From contig CACJQE010000001.1 in assembly GCA_902595465.1 (NCBI GenBank), forward strand, positions 89,698-153,697: 64,000 bases of DNA, read 5' to 3'. The position numbers and the translations under genes were made by a program. The stretch comes from an uncultured Pelagibacteraceae bacterium (GTDB taxonomy: Bacteria > Pseudomonadota > Alphaproteobacteria > Pelagibacterales > Pelagibacteraceae). The stretch's first letter is position 1. Every line of letters begins with the position of its first letter. Under the pieces are notes generated by a model. It did not search any database, was not told the origin of the DNA, and worked only from the letters and a program-made list of their open reading frames with translations. This document shows positions 1 to 7,988 of the stretch, one piece after another.

Positions 1-4
1 GAAA

Positions 5-1267
5 TTATGCTGCTGAAGTCTTATCAGTTTTAGTTTTGTTCTTCGAATGAACAATAACAGGTGCCGATATACCTTTCGCCGCACCAGAATCGATTATAAC
101 TTCTTCAATGTTATCTTGACTTGGTAGATCAAACATTGTTTTTAATAATATGTTTTCCAGAATCGATCTAAGTCCTCTTGCTCCAGTTTTTTTAGATATA
201 GCCTTGTTAGCAATATCTTTTACTGATTGGTCTTTAAAGCTAAGTTTTACTCCTTCTAGTTTAAATAACTCTTGATATTGTTTTATTAGAGAATTTTTTG
301 GCTCTAGCAAAATTTTAACTAAAGATTTCTCGTCTAGATCATCTAATGTTGCAGTTATAGGTAATCTTCCAATAAATTCTGGTATCAATCCATATTTTAA
401 TAAGTCTTCAGGCTCAAGATTCTTCATCCACTCACCTACTTTTTTATCTTCTAAACTTTTAACCTCAGCACCAAAACCAATTGATGAACCTTTATCTCTT
501 TGAGAAATAATTTTATCTAAACCAGCAAACGCGCCACCACATATAAATAAAATATTAGTGGTATCTACTTGTAAAAATTCTTGTTGTGGATGTTTTCTTC
601 CACCTTGAGGAGGTACGCTAGCGACTGTTCCTTCCATTATTTTTAATAAAGCTTGTTGTACACCTTCACCCGAAACATCTCTTGTAATTGATGGGTTTTC
701 TGATTTTCTGCTAATTTTATCTACCTCATCAATGTAAACAATTCCTCTTTGTGCTTTTTCAACATTATAATCCGCTGCTTGTAATAATTTTAATATAATG
801 TTTTCTACATCTTCACCAACATAACCAGCTTCAGTTAATGTAGTTGCATCTGCCATTGTAAAAGGAACATCTAAAATTCTTGCTAAAGTTTGTGCTAATA
901 GAGTTTTTCCACATCCAGTTGGTCCGACTAACAAAATATTTGACTTTGAAAGTTCTACATTTTTACTAGTTTTATTTTCGTAATTTAATCTTTTATAATG
1001 ATTGTGAACAGCAACCGATAAAACTTTTTTTGCATGATCTTGACCGATTACATAATCATCTAGAACTGCACAAATCTCTTTTGGTGATGGTAATCCATCT
1101 TGATGTTTTACAAAAGTATCTTTGCTCTCTTCTTTGATGATGTCCATACATAATTCAACACACTCATCACAAATAAAAACAGTCGGGCCAGCAATTAATT
1201 TTCTGACTTCGTGTTGACTCTTTCCACAGAAAGAACAGTAAAGAATATTTTTATTATTGTTGCTCAT
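5..1267 (-). CDS. clpX: ATP-dependent Clp protease ATP-binding subunit ClpX
   Basis: AAA+ unfoldase that recognises substrates, unfolds them and threads them into the ClpP chamber in the cytoplasm. The 420-aa length is normal for ClpX. The N-terminal zinc-binding domain is intact, with Cys11, Cys14, Cys33 and Cys36. Walker A is GPTGCGKT at about 115-122, the pore-1 loop is GYVG at about 148-151, and Walker B with the following DEVDK lies at about 176-184. The RPITAT-type C-terminal region with an arginine-rich sensor segment ([10 protein letters not shown]) follows. It starts at an ATG and lies 89 bases downstream of clpP, with tig upstream of that. This is the classic tig-clpP-clpX order, so co-transcription is likely. 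Nothing looks degraded. Confidence 0.98.
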   Translation of the reverse strand: MSNNNKNILYCSFCGKSQHEVRKLIAGPTVFICDECVELCMDIIKEESKDTFVKHQDGLPSPKEICAVLDDYVIGQDHAKKVLSVAVHNHYKRLNYENKTSKNVELSKSNILLVGPTGCGKTLLAQTLARILDVPFTMADATTLTEAGYVGEDVENIILKLLQAADYNVEKAQRGIVYIDEVDKISRKSENPSITRDVSGEGVQQALLKIMEGTVASVPPQGGRKHPQQEFLQVDTTNILFICGGAFAGLDKIISQRDKGSSIGFGAEVKSLEDKKVGEWMKNLEPEDLLKYGLIPEFIGRLPITATLDDLDEKSLVKILLEPKNSLIKQYQELFKLEGVKLSFKDQSVKDIANKAISKKTGARGLRSILENILLKTMFDLPSQDNIEEVIIDSGAAKGISAPVIVHSKNKTKTDKTSAA

Positions 1268-1356
1268 AGTTTTTTATAACGAATCAATTTGAATACTTTA
1301 TTACAAAGATTACTTCTTAATCAAGTGTAGGTTGTGAATAAACTATATATTGTTGT

Positions 1357-1968
1357 TTAGTCTCTTTTTTCTACTACTTTATCGATCAAACCAAAATCTT
1401 TAGCATTGTTTGGAGTCATAAAATTGTCTCTCTCCAATGCTTCTTTGATTTGATCAACTGACTTGCCTGTGTGTTTAGAATAAATTTCATTTAATCTTTT
1501 TTTCAAAGACATGACCTCATTAGCATGAATTTCTATATCAGTTGCTTGACCTTGAAAACCTGCAGATGGTTGATGAACCATTATTCTTGAATTTGGTAGT
1601 GATAATCTTTTTCCTTTAGATCCTGCAGCTAATAAAAATGATCCCATGCTTGCAGCTTGACCAATACACAATGTACTAACTTCAGGCTTGATATATTGCA
1701 TTGTATCATAAATTCCTAAACCAGCTGTAACCAAGCCACCTGGACTATTAATGTATAAAGAAATTTCTTTTTTTGGATCTTCAGACTCTAAAAATAATAA
1801 TTGAGCAGTCACCAAAGATGCAACTGCATCATTAATTGGTCCGACTACAAAAACAATTCTCTCTTTTAATAGTCTTGAATAAATATCATAAGCTCTTTCA
1901 CCACGGCTTGATTGTTCAACTACCATTGGTATTAAAGTACTAAGATGTTCAGGAATTTTTGTTGTCAT
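1357..1968 (-). CDS. clpP: ATP-dependent Clp protease proteolytic subunit ClpP
   Basis: Serine peptidase that forms the tetradecameric degradation chamber working with ClpX. The 203-aa length matches the family. The catalytic triad is readable as Ser107 (in AASMGS), His132 (in VHQPSAG) and Asp181 (in ERDNFM). The glycine-rich INSPGG motif lies at about 73-78. The start is an ATG. The gene sits between tig (31-base spacer) and clpX, as expected for a tig-clpP-clpX transcription unit. No clpA, clpS or lon gene is visible inside the window, though the neighbouring sequence beyond base 1 is unseen. Confidence 0.98.
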   Translation of the reverse strand: MTTKIPEHLSTLIPMVVEQSSRGERAYDIYSRLLKERIVFVVGPINDAVASLVTAQLLFLESEDPKKEISLYINSPGGLVTAGLGIYDTMQYIKPEVSTLCIGQAASMGSFLLAAGSKGKRLSLPNSRIMVHQPSAGFQGQATDIEIHANEVMSLKKRLNEIYSKHTGKSVDQIKEALERDNFMTPNNAKDFGLIDKVVEKRD

Positions 1969-1999
1969 AAGTGATTCGATTTATTTATACAACTTGTGA

Positions 2000-3469
2000 T
2001 TACTTTTTGCTAACTTTTTTTGTTGATTTAGTTTTTTTCGCTACTTTTTTTGGAGCTTTAGTTGGTTTAGCTGTTTTCTTTTCTTTTTTATCTTCTGACT
2101 TAACTTCTTTTTTCTCTTTTATTTTATCATGAGCGCTTTCAGATAGTTTTGCTAATTTTTCTTGTTCTTTTAGATTTTTTTCATTCTCTTCCTTTAATAT
2201 TTTTTCAGCTTCTTCTTTGGTAATTTCCTTTTTATTTACTTTTGCAATTTTTTTAAGTTCACCTATTATTTTTTCTTCATAAATTGAACCTCTTAAACTC
2301 TCTATAGCTCCTGGATTTTTCTCATAATACTCTTTAACCATTTTTTCTTGTCCAGGCATCATTCTAAATTGTTTTTGTATTTCTGCGTTTAATTCTTCTT
2401 GAGATACTTTAATTTTATTTTTCTCACCAAATGCATTTAGAATTAAACCAGTTTTAATTCTTTTTTTGGCTTGTTCCTCAAAGTATTTCATATTTTTTTT
2501 CTTTTCTTCTTCTTTCATACCTTGAGCTAATATATTTATTTCTTGTTCAATAAGATTAGCTGGTAACTGATCTATTTTTTGTTTTTCGATTTGTTCAAGA
2601 ATTTGTTTTTTTGAAATCATTTCTAATGAATTTTTAAACTCATCATTAATTTGTTTGGATATTAATTCTTTCAAATTATTTAGGTCTTTTGCGCCTAAAT
2701 TTTTTGCAAAGTTGTCATCAATTTTTGTTTCTTCTGGTTTTCTTACTGCTGTAATTTTACATTCAAAGACCGCAGATTTATTAGCTACTTCTTTTTCTGG
2801 AAAGTTTTCTGGTAGCTTAACTTCTACTTTTTTATCTTGTTTATTTTTGACACCTTCTAATTGCTTATCAAATCCTTTGATAAATAAATCTTTTCCAAGT
2901 TCTAGTTGAGTATTCTTTCCTTCATTTCCTTCAAAGTCTTTACCGTCAACTGTTGCTTTATAATCAAAAACAACTAAATCACCTACTTTAGCTGCATAAT
3001 TTTCTTCAGCATCTTTAAAATTTTTCTGAGTTTTGGCTATTTGATCAATTCTTTTATCTGTTTCTTTTGGGTCAATTTTAACAACGTGCTCGTCTACTTT
3101 TAAATCTTTTAATGATCCAACTTCAACATTGGGTAATTCTGTTACGGAAATTGTGTATTCAAGATCTTTTCCTTCACCAAATGACTTTAAATCAATTTTA
3201 GGTTGACCAGCTGGTTTAATTTTATTATCCTCAAGAGCTTTTGTTGTTGTATCTTTTAATACTTTATCTATTACTTCTCCGTATACAGCTTTTCCAAACT
3301 GTCTTTTTAAAATTTCTGTAGGAACTTTCCCTGGTCTAAATCCTTTTAAAACAACATCTTTTTTTATCTCTTCGTATTTTTCTTCGAGATATCCAGATAT
3401 AGTTTTTTTATCGATAAAAACTTTTATATCTTTTTCTAGACCTTTTTTATTTTCTACTGTTACTTTCAT
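2000..3469 (-). CDS. tig: trigger factor with long lysine-rich C-terminal tail
   Basis: Ribosome-associated chaperone and peptidyl-prolyl isomerase acting on nascent chains. The ribosome-docking signature GFRPGKVP is at residues 43-50. An FKBP-like domain follows at roughly 150-250 (beginning near KVGDLVVFDYKA), then the helical C-terminal chaperone arms. At 489 aa it is longer than typical bacterial trigger factors of about 430-450 aa. The excess is a tail from about residue 430 onward built of Lys, Glu, Ala, Thr and Pro, ending in histone-H1-like repeats such as KKVAKKTKSTKK. Function of the core is secure; the role of the tail is unknown. It is the first gene of the tig-clpP-clpX set, directly downstream of tRNA-Leu in transcription direction. 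Confidence 0.96.
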   Translation of the reverse strand: MKVTVENKKGLEKDIKVFIDKKTISGYLEEKYEEIKKDVVLKGFRPGKVPTEILKRQFGKAVYGEVIDKVLKDTTTKALEDNKIKPAGQPKIDLKSFGEGKDLEYTISVTELPNVEVGSLKDLKVDEHVVKIDPKETDKRIDQIAKTQKNFKDAEENYAAKVGDLVVFDYKATVDGKDFEGNEGKNTQLELGKDLFIKGFDKQLEGVKNKQDKKVEVKLPENFPEKEVANKSAVFECKITAVRKPEETKIDDNFAKNLGAKDLNNLKELISKQINDEFKNSLEMISKKQILEQIEKQKIDQLPANLIEQEINILAQGMKEEEKKKNMKYFEEQAKKRIKTGLILNAFGEKNKIKVSQEELNAEIQKQFRMMPGQEKMVKEYYEKNPGAIESLRGSIYEEKIIGELKKIAKVNKKEITKEEAEKILKEENEKNLKEQEKLAKLSESAHDKIKEKKEVKSEDKKEKKTAKPTKAPKKVAKKTKSTKKVSKK

Positions 3470-3475
3470 AAATTA

Positions 3476-3560
3476 TGGTAGGCGAGAAAGGACTCGAACC
3501 TTCACAGTTTGCACTATTGGTTCCTAAGACCAACGCGTCTACCAATTCCGCCACTCGCCC
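3476..3560 (-). tRNA. tRNA-Leu (anticodon UAG)
   Basis: Read on the minus strand, this 85-base gene folds into a class II cloverleaf. The acceptor stem GGGCGAG pairs with CTCGCCT (first pair G-U), the D-arm contains GGTAGACGC, and the anticodon stem TTGGT/ACCAA encloses the loop CTTAGGA, giving anticodon TAG (UAG). A long variable arm and a T-arm with GGTTCGAGTCC follow. The 3' CCA is encoded in the DNA. The long variable arm and anticodon both identify leucine. It lies just 6 bases upstream of tig on the same strand. Confidence 0.97.
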
Positions 3561-3637
3561 AAATTATTGGTGCTTTATATATGATTGTTTATAATTGTCC
3601 AATTAGAATAATAGTGTAAAACATTAGCTTAATTGAT

Positions 3638-3817
3638 ATGAGTAAAACAAATATTGCAATTGTCATTTATCTCGTGGGTCTTGCATTGGGTGCAATCTTT
3701 TTAGATATATGGAGTGCTGAAACAAGCCCAAAAGCTTTATTAGGAATTGGATGGACAACTTTATTTGCTATTGCTTTATACTTTGCTGAAAAAGAAAAAG
3801 AAGAAAAAAAAGATTAA
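3638..3817 (+). CDS. small two-helix membrane protein, 59 aa
   Basis: A 59-codon ORF from ATG at 3638 to TAA at 3817. The product has a first hydrophobic stretch (IAIVIYLVGLALGAIFL, about residues 6-22), a short linker with SAETSPK, a second hydrophobic stretch (ALLGIGWTTLFAIALYF), and a highly charged Glu/Lys tail ending KEEKKD. This looks like a designed two-helix integral membrane protein rather than chance. Its stop overlaps the end of the convergent dehydrogenase gene by 4 bases. There is no clear Shine-Dalgarno, which is common in this window. Function unknown; the call rests on composition and fit between neighbours. Confidence 0.6.
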   Translation: MSKTNIAIVIYLVGLALGAIFLDIWSAETSPKALLGIGWTTLFAIALYFAEKEKEEKKD

Positions 3818-4668
3818 TTCTTCTTTATTAATTCACTTATAAAAAGTTCACCATCACCATCATCAACGGCTTTTTTATAAAATGATTTTGATAAATCAGA
3901 TAATTTTTCCGCATTATCCATGCCTTTTAGTAAATCTGTGATATACGTTAAATCTTTTAGTGTATTAGTCGCTGTAAACTTAAAACCTGTGTAATCATCC
4001 TCTAAAACATTATCAAAAATTCTCTTTAAAGCATTAGAATTACCTGATCCTAATTGTGCTACTTTATAAAGTTTATCTAAATCAATATCTAATTTTTTTG
4101 CAGCTTTTATTAATTCAATTACATAAGTAGCTGTTCCTAAAGATAGAAAATTATTTAATAATTTTGTTTTTGCACCATTTCCAATTCCACCAAAATGATA
4201 ATAATTTTTACAAAAGCACTTTAAAAGTTCTTCTGATCTTTTTAAATTTTCCTCAGATCCACCAACAATTCCTCCCAGTATTCCCTCTTCTGCTTGAACA
4301 GGGCCTCCCATTACAGGGCACTCTAAATAAGGAATGTTATTTGCATTTAATATTTGCTCCATTTCAATAGATCCATTTTGATTATGGGTTGTAATATCAA
4401 TTATGATTGTCTTATTGGTCAGTAATGAAACTATTTTTTTTCCAATTTCATGGGCAATAGGAGAATTCGTAACACATAAAAACAAGGCATCTAATCCACT
4501 TTTGCAAAGTTCTTCATAAGATTTAACTTCTTTTGCGCCCTCTCTAACTATTCTATCAATTGGCTTTCTGTTCTTGTTGGCAATTACAAATAATTCATGA
4601 TTATTTTTAAGAATGTTATTTGCGATACCAAATCCCATCCATCCGACACCTACAAATCCAATTTTCAT
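3814..4668 (-). CDS. NAD(P)-dependent beta-hydroxyacid dehydrogenase (3-hydroxyisobutyrate dehydrogenase family)
   Basis: Oxidises a beta-hydroxyacid to its semialdehyde, or runs the reverse, using NAD(P); the exact substrate cannot be read from sequence. The N-terminal Rossmann fold shows GFVGVGWMGFGIA at about 4-16. The substrate-binding element PVMGGPVQAEEG appears near 118-129. The segment GNGAKTKLLNN near 165-175 holds the family's catalytic lysine. The length of 284 aa is normal for the family (3-hydroxyisobutyrate, tartronate semialdehyde or glyoxylate/succinic semialdehyde reductases). It follows the exported 350-aa protein after 8 bases and may be co-transcribed with it. Its 3' end overlaps a small convergent gene. 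Confidence 0.85.
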   Translation of the reverse strand: MKIGFVGVGWMGFGIANNILKNNHELFVIANKNRKPIDRIVREGAKEVKSYEELCKSGLDALFLCVTNSPIAHEIGKKIVSLLTNKTIIIDITTHNQNGSIEMEQILNANNIPYLECPVMGGPVQAEEGILGGIVGGSEENLKRSEELLKCFCKNYYHFGGIGNGAKTKLLNNFLSLGTATYVIELIKAAKKLDIDLDKLYKVAQLGSGNSNALKRIFDNVLEDDYTGFKFTATNTLKDLTYITDLLKGMDNAEKLSDLSKSFYKKAVDDGDGELFISELIKKN

Positions 4669-4676
4669 ACTTTAAA

Positions 4677-5729
4677 CTAATTATTGTTCAATAATTTATT
4701 TTTTAATAATTCAAATTCTTCTTTGCTTATTAATCCAGATTTATACATTTCATTAAGATCTTTGATCTTGGTCATTATATCATCGACACTTAATTCACTT
4801 TCGCTATTAACTTTCTTTTCTTTTTGTTCTGCAGCTTTCTTTGCTTTTTCGTCTTTAGCTTTTTGTTCTGCAGCTTTCTTTGCTTTTTCTTCTGTTATAA
4901 TATTTATCTTATCTTGTGTAATTTCAAAATTTGAAATTTTGTTTTTAAAATTATTTTTAAAATAACTCAAATCGATACTTGGATCAAAACCTTCATAAGT
5001 CAAATCAATTTTTCTTCTAATATTTAATTTATTTTGAAATTCTTGATGTCTTTTTAATGATAAATAAATCCAACTATTCATTTTATTATTAATATTTGGA
5101 TAATTTTCAATTATATTTGGATGAAACTTTGTTATTTTATCAATAAATATATTTTCTTTTAAGATTTCATTATAATTAAACATATGACCGACCCATATTA
5201 AATCACCGCCTTTAATATACACATGGTCTGATTTAATTACTCTCTCTGGTAATTGAACATTATGTTTTTTTTTTAATTTTTTTATTGCTCTTTTGAATTC
5301 AACGAAATCATCTTGTTGATTTAAATATTTAATCAAATCAAATTCTTTAATTACTAATCCATTTGTAAAACCTGAGTCATATAAATTGAAATTATTAATT
5401 TCATTTTCATAAAAAAGTGCTGTTTTCTTTTGTTTAAAGAAATAATCAATCCACCAATTTTTCATATAAGCTCCATATTTCATACCCTTGTATTGTACAG
5501 TGGTAACTATTGATTTTATTTGATTGTTATCGGTTTTTTCAGCATAAATTCTTATTTTAGCTTTTCCAAATCCTTCATCTATACTCCCACTTGATTTAAT
5601 TAATTTATCTTTTTCAAATAATTCAATTTCTAATTTGCCTATTTTCAAAATTTCTGCATTTGATGTGTTTATTAAAAAAAATAAATAAATTACTGAGTAA
5701 AAAAATAATTTCATGACAAATTTTAACAT
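4677..5729 (-). CDS. exported protein of unknown function with SHOCT-like C-terminal segment
   Basis: 350 aa from the first ATG. The second Met at residue 6 (base 5714) makes a better signal peptide (MKLFFYSVIYLFFLINTSNA), so the true start is probably 5714. The body (about 25-270) has no family I recognise. From about 275 to 300 there is a charged Ala/Glu/Lys repeat with a 13-residue period (EKAKKAAEQKAKD type), a likely coiled coil or linker. The last 30 residues (DLNEMYKSGLISKEEFELLKNKLL) look like a SHOCT domain, a short helical hairpin often found at C-termini. Role unknown; probably periplasmic or envelope-linked. It precedes the dehydrogenase by 8 bases. Confidence 0.75.
   Translation of the reverse strand: MLKFVMKLFFYSVIYLFFLINTSNAEILKIGKLEIELFEKDKLIKSSGSIDEGFGKAKIRIYAEKTDNNQIKSIVTTVQYKGMKYGAYMKNWWIDYFFKQKKTALFYENEINNFNLYDSGFTNGLVIKEFDLIKYLNQQDDFVEFKRAIKKLKKKHNVQLPERVIKSDHVYIKGGDLIWVGHMFNYNEILKENIFIDKITKFHPNIIENYPNINNKMNSWIYLSLKRHQEFQNKLNIRRKIDLTYEGFDPSIDLSYFKNNFKNKISNFEITQDKINIITEEKAKKAAEQKAKDEKAKKAAEQKEKKVNSESELSVDDIMTKIKDLNEMYKSGLISKEEFELLKNKLLNNN
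4820..4889 (-). repeat. tandem 39-bp repeat inside the exported SHOCT-like gene
   Basis: Two copies of an identical 31-base stretch lie at 4820-4850 and 4859-4889, a period of 39 bases or 13 codons. They encode the Ala/Glu/Lys linker of the surrounding gene. The in-frame period and nucleotide-level identity suggest recent duplication or slippage within the coding sequence. Confidence 0.85.
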
Positions 5730-5850
5730 TCTGTTGTGTGTGTGTCGACAATTATGCTATTGAAAATTAATATTGAAAATTATTAAATATTTTCATTTTG
5801 ATTTACTTTTTATAATAAATATATCCATATTCGAGCCGTGTGTAGCAACG

Positions 5851-6405
5851 CTACATAGTTTCAATACTACCTATAAATTTATATTTCTTGTCTATAACAA
5901 CAATTTCACCAGATGAAGTACCAAAATTTAACATTTCAGAAATAACCACAAAATGAGTTACTAAAATAAGATTTTTCTCGCCATTCCAATTAGATATATA
6001 TTTTTTTAAACTTTTGATTTGTTCATCTTTATATTTATAAAACTTCTCTTGATAAAAAGAGTTTAAACCTTTGAAGGTTTTATAATTATTAAAAGCAAAT
6101 CTTGCAGTATCTTTGCATCTGCACCATTCACTAGATAAGACTTTATCAATTTTAATGTTATTTTCTTTAAATAGTTTTCCAATTTTTTTTGATTGCTCTA
6201 TGCCCTCTTGATTTAAATTTCTTTGAGTATCACATTTTGTTAAATCTATATTGTCAGGATCTCCATTTCCTGGTGCAAGTGAATGTCTTATAAATACAAT
6301 CTTTCCACCCTTCTGCAGTTCGCTTATTACTAAATCATTAGCCTGTGAATAATTTGAATTAAAAATACTTAGCAAAAATAAAAGAATAAAATTTATATAT
6401 TTCAT
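5851..6405 (-). CDS. exported histidine phosphatase family protein
   Basis: Phosphoglycerate-mutase-like (histidine phosphatase) superfamily enzyme, probably a periplasmic phosphatase. The start is placed at ATG 6405; a TTG nine bases upstream is open but less likely. A signal peptide (MKYINFILLFLLSIFNSNYSQA) leads into the phosphohistidine motif FIRHSLAPG, where the usual RHG is RHS. The middle motif SSEWCRCKDTA and the second histidine in LVTHFVVISEM fit the family. Product 184 aa. It lies 30 bases downstream of glpK on the same strand, which fits a role in organic-phosphate use, but the substrate is unknown. A small hairpin (5841-5855) overlaps its stop codon. Confidence 0.82.
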   Translation of the reverse strand: MKYINFILLFLLSIFNSNYSQANDLVISELQKGGKIVFIRHSLAPGNGDPDNIDLTKCDTQRNLNQEGIEQSKKIGKLFKENNIKIDKVLSSEWCRCKDTARFAFNNYKTFKGLNSFYQEKFYKYKDEQIKSLKKYISNWNGEKNLILVTHFVVISEMLNFGTSSGEIVVIDKKYKFIGSIETM

Positions 6406-6435
6406 AAACGACAATTAAATTTTTATCTGTATTTT

Positions 6436-7914
6436 TTATAATAGAGCTTTCTGAACTGATAATTTCCAACCATTTATTAAATCGTTCCTAACTTTTCGGT
6501 TTATTTTAGGCTTAAAAATTTTATCTTTTTTCCATTTCCTCTTGATTTGATATAATGATTTAAATAATCCAATTTGATATCCAGCTAGTAAAGCTACTCC
6601 TAAACCAGTTGTTTCTAATACCTTTGGTCTTTCTGTATTTATATTTATGATGTCAGATAAAAATTGCGAAAACCAGTTGTTTTTTACCATGCCTCCATCA
6701 ATCTTAAGTTTAGTTGGTTTTAAACCATCTTTTTTCATTGCATTAAATAAATCATTACTTTGATAGGCAACTGACTCTAATACTGCTCTAACTAAGGTTT
6801 TCCAATCACTATTTCTTGTTAAACCTGTTATTACCCCTCTTGCATCAGGCCTCCAATAAGGTGCTCCCATTCCACTGAAGGCAGGCACAACGTATACACC
6901 CTCATTATTTTTTTTTGATTGAGCAATTGTTTCCGTATCAAAAGCATTGTTAATAAATTTTAATTTATCTCTTAACCATTGTACACCTGCACCTGCAATA
7001 AAAATAGATCCTTCAAGAGCATAAGTATTTTTTCCATTCAATCTGTAACATATTGTTGTTAATAATTTATTTTTAGAATAAATTTTTTTTGAACCAGTAT
7101 TCATTATGACAAAGGCACCAGTTCCATATGTGCTTTTTACTGAACCTCTTTCAAAGCATGACTGTCCTACTGCAGCTGCTTGTTGGTCTCCTAGAACTGC
7201 TGATATTGGTATTTCACTGCCGACAATTCTCTTACTTGTTAAACCAAAATTATCAGCTGAATTTTTAACTTTTGGCAAAATATTTTCAGAAATTTTAAGT
7301 TTTTTTAAGATTTCTTTATCCCATTTATTATTATTAATGTTAAATAACATGGTCCTACAAGCATTAGTTGCTTCTGTTAAATGATGTTGCCCATTAGTAA
7401 GTTTCCAAATAAGGAAAGTATCAACAGTACCAAATAATAAATTATTTGATTTTAAAAGTTTCTTAACATTTTTTACGTTTTCTAGTATCCATTTAATTTT
7501 AGTTGCAGAAAAATATGGGTCAATAAATAATCCAGTTTTTTTTCTTAAAATTTTTTCATAATTTTTTTTCTTTAACTCTTCACAATAGTCTTGGGTTCTT
7601 CTATCTTGCCAAACAATTGCGTTGTAGACTGGTTTTCCTGTTTTCTTATTCCAAAGAATAGTTGTCTCTCTCTGGTTAGTTATTCCTATACTTAATATTT
7701 TTCCTCTTAATAGTGATGCTTTTTTTATTACTTTTTTCAACGCTTTTAGAGTTGTAAGCCAAATTTCGTTTGGATTATGCTCCACCCATCCATTTTTTGG
7801 AAAATATTGATTAAATTCAAACTGGGATGTAAATTTTATATTACCATCTAAATCAAAGAGAATTGCTCTAGTTGATGTTGTGCCTTGGTCAATAGCAACA
7901 AGAAATTTTTTCAC
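6436..7914 (-). CDS. glpK: glycerol kinase
   Basis: Phosphorylates glycerol to sn-glycerol-3-phosphate with ATP in the cytoplasm. The FGGY kinase N-terminal phosphate loop IDQGTTSTRAILFD is at about 8-21, the glycerol-contact region includes VEHNPNEIW near 43-51 and WQDRRT further on, and the ATP-domain motif AVLGDQQAA is present. The length of 492 aa is typical (about 500). The start is a GTG at 7914, placed exactly where GlpK homologues begin. It lies in the glycerol-phosphate block with the ugp importer and glpD. Glycerol released from lipids or diesters would enter metabolism here. No glpF channel is seen. Confidence 0.96.
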   Translation of the reverse strand: MKKFLVAIDQGTTSTRAILFDLDGNIKFTSQFEFNQYFPKNGWVEHNPNEIWLTTLKALKKVIKKASLLRGKILSIGITNQRETTILWNKKTGKPVYNAIVWQDRRTQDYCEELKKKNYEKILRKKTGLFIDPYFSATKIKWILENVKNVKKLLKSNNLLFGTVDTFLIWKLTNGQHHLTEATNACRTMLFNINNNKWDKEILKKLKISENILPKVKNSADNFGLTSKRIVGSEIPISAVLGDQQAAAVGQSCFERGSVKSTYGTGAFVIMNTGSKKIYSKNKLLTTICYRLNGKNTYALEGSIFIAGAGVQWLRDKLKFINNAFDTETIAQSKKNNEGVYVVPAFSGMGAPYWRPDARGVITGLTRNSDWKTLVRAVLESVAYQSNDLFNAMKKDGLKPTKLKIDGGMVKNNWFSQFLSDIININTERPKVLETTGLGVALLAGYQIGLFKSLYQIKRKWKKDKIFKPKINRKVRNDLINGWKLSVQKALL

Positions 7915-7988
7915 AATTTAAGTCTATACCTAAATTTTTTTTTCTAAAAGTAAAAACTAATACAAGCTGGAAGGATATGAAATTTAAA

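Noticed and set aside
2655-2909. Plus-strand 84-codon frame inside tig
   Set aside because: Lies fully antisense to the conserved trigger factor gene and has composition expected of a mirror frame.
5841-5855. TGTAGC-AAC-GCTACA hairpin as a terminator of the histidine phosphatase gene
   Set aside because: Only six pairs with a 3-base loop and no following U-tract on the minus strand.
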